Shown here one piece after another: positions 35,001 through 35,094 of a stretch of 35,094 nt of DNA. The notes beneath the pieces were generated by a model. It saw only the letters and a program-made list of their open reading frames with translations. It was not told where the DNA came from and did no database searches. Position 1 is the stretch's first letter; each line of letters starts with the position of its first letter. The stretch comes from an uncultured Ruminococcus sp. (GTDB lineage: Bacteria; Bacillota; Clostridia; Oscillospirales; CAG-272). Both the position numbers and the translations under genes were made by a program. Location of the stretch: NCBI GenBank assembly GCA_902782445.1, contig CACZNC010000066.1, positions 1-35,094 of the forward strand, written 5' to 3'.

Positions 35001-35094
35001 CTATTCTCGCTCTAAAAAGCTAACTATATGGGTTTTGATCGCTCTCCGTAGAGTGCGAACGACGGGGTGGGAATGCCATATATACAAACATGAC
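34998..35094 (-). repeat. Interspersed repeat A, copy 3 (inverted, runs off the window)
   Basis: Inverted copy of the core at 7761-7824 and 19851-19914. On the minus strand it reads GTCATGTTTG, a short TA-rich stretch, GGCATTCCCACCCCGTCG, TTCGCAC, CGGAGAGCG, the CCCAT hairpin region and TAGAG...AGTAT. Its outer part matches 19803-19860, so copies 2 and 3 share more than copy 1. The far end lies outside the window. Confidence 0.75.

Overview
The window looks like a chromosome segment of an uncultured, GC-rich anaerobic Clostridia-type bacterium (Bacillota), probably from a gut or rumen. I infer this from strong GGAGG ribosome-binding sites, TTGACA-17-TATAAT promoters, several lipoproteins with clear lipoboxes, hairpin/T-run terminators, and many carbohydrate-active genes next to threonine catabolism and an AmmeMemoRadiSam pair. 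No rRNA, tRNA, CRISPR array or intact transposase gene was found.

Layout. 1-707 is visibly less GC-rich than the rest and holds a transposase-like C-terminal tail and a histidine phosphatase; it abuts the remains of a GH127-like gene (708-957). 1074-4890 (minus) carries a zinc-ribbon protein, a membrane protein and a large beta-helix protein, the last two with near-twin promoters. 5019-6828 has a nitroreductase and a convergent conserved protein. 6982-7523 is a promoter joined to the last third of a solute-binding-protein gene. 7873-12605 is a likely operon: surface-anchored serpin, small lipoprotein, and a GH95-like/DUF5703-like glycosidase. 12731-17034 encodes a GH5-like lipoprotein and a GH106-like glycosidase, ending in a good terminator. 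17160-19716 is a GH29 fucosidase-SfsA-URO-D run whose last gene is cut short by a repeat. 19939-22204 is the AmmeMemoRadiSam operon. 22445-26627 holds a very large frameshifted membrane-anchored protein with an acidic microsatellite, and a small membrane protein. 26743-32538 has a beta-propeller glycosidase-like protein, a CE15-like esterase, an orphan solute-binding lipoprotein and a GH16 lipoprotein. 32644-34962 is tdh-kbl, converting threonine to glycine and acetyl-CoA.

How the genes fit together: most encode breakdown of complex plant or host glycans (fucose, arabinose or rhamnose-like caps, beta-glucans, glucuronoyl esters). Some enzymes are tethered outside the cell (GH5-like, GH16, serpin, binding protein). 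Many others lack signal peptides and probably trim imported oligosaccharides.

The most unusual aspect is genome wear around repeats. Three copies of a short interspersed element (7761-7824, 19851-19914, 34998-35094 inverted) share a core with a partly covarying hairpin. A second repeat is shared by 7645-7684 and 31572-31610. Several genes are remnants: GH127, solute-binding protein, URO-D, a transposase tail and the frameshifted giant. I found no clearly new multi-gene system; the best candidates for undescribed biology are the interspersed element, the surface serpin operon, the fused AmmeMemoRadiSam protein, and the interleaved complementary segments at 22291-22391.
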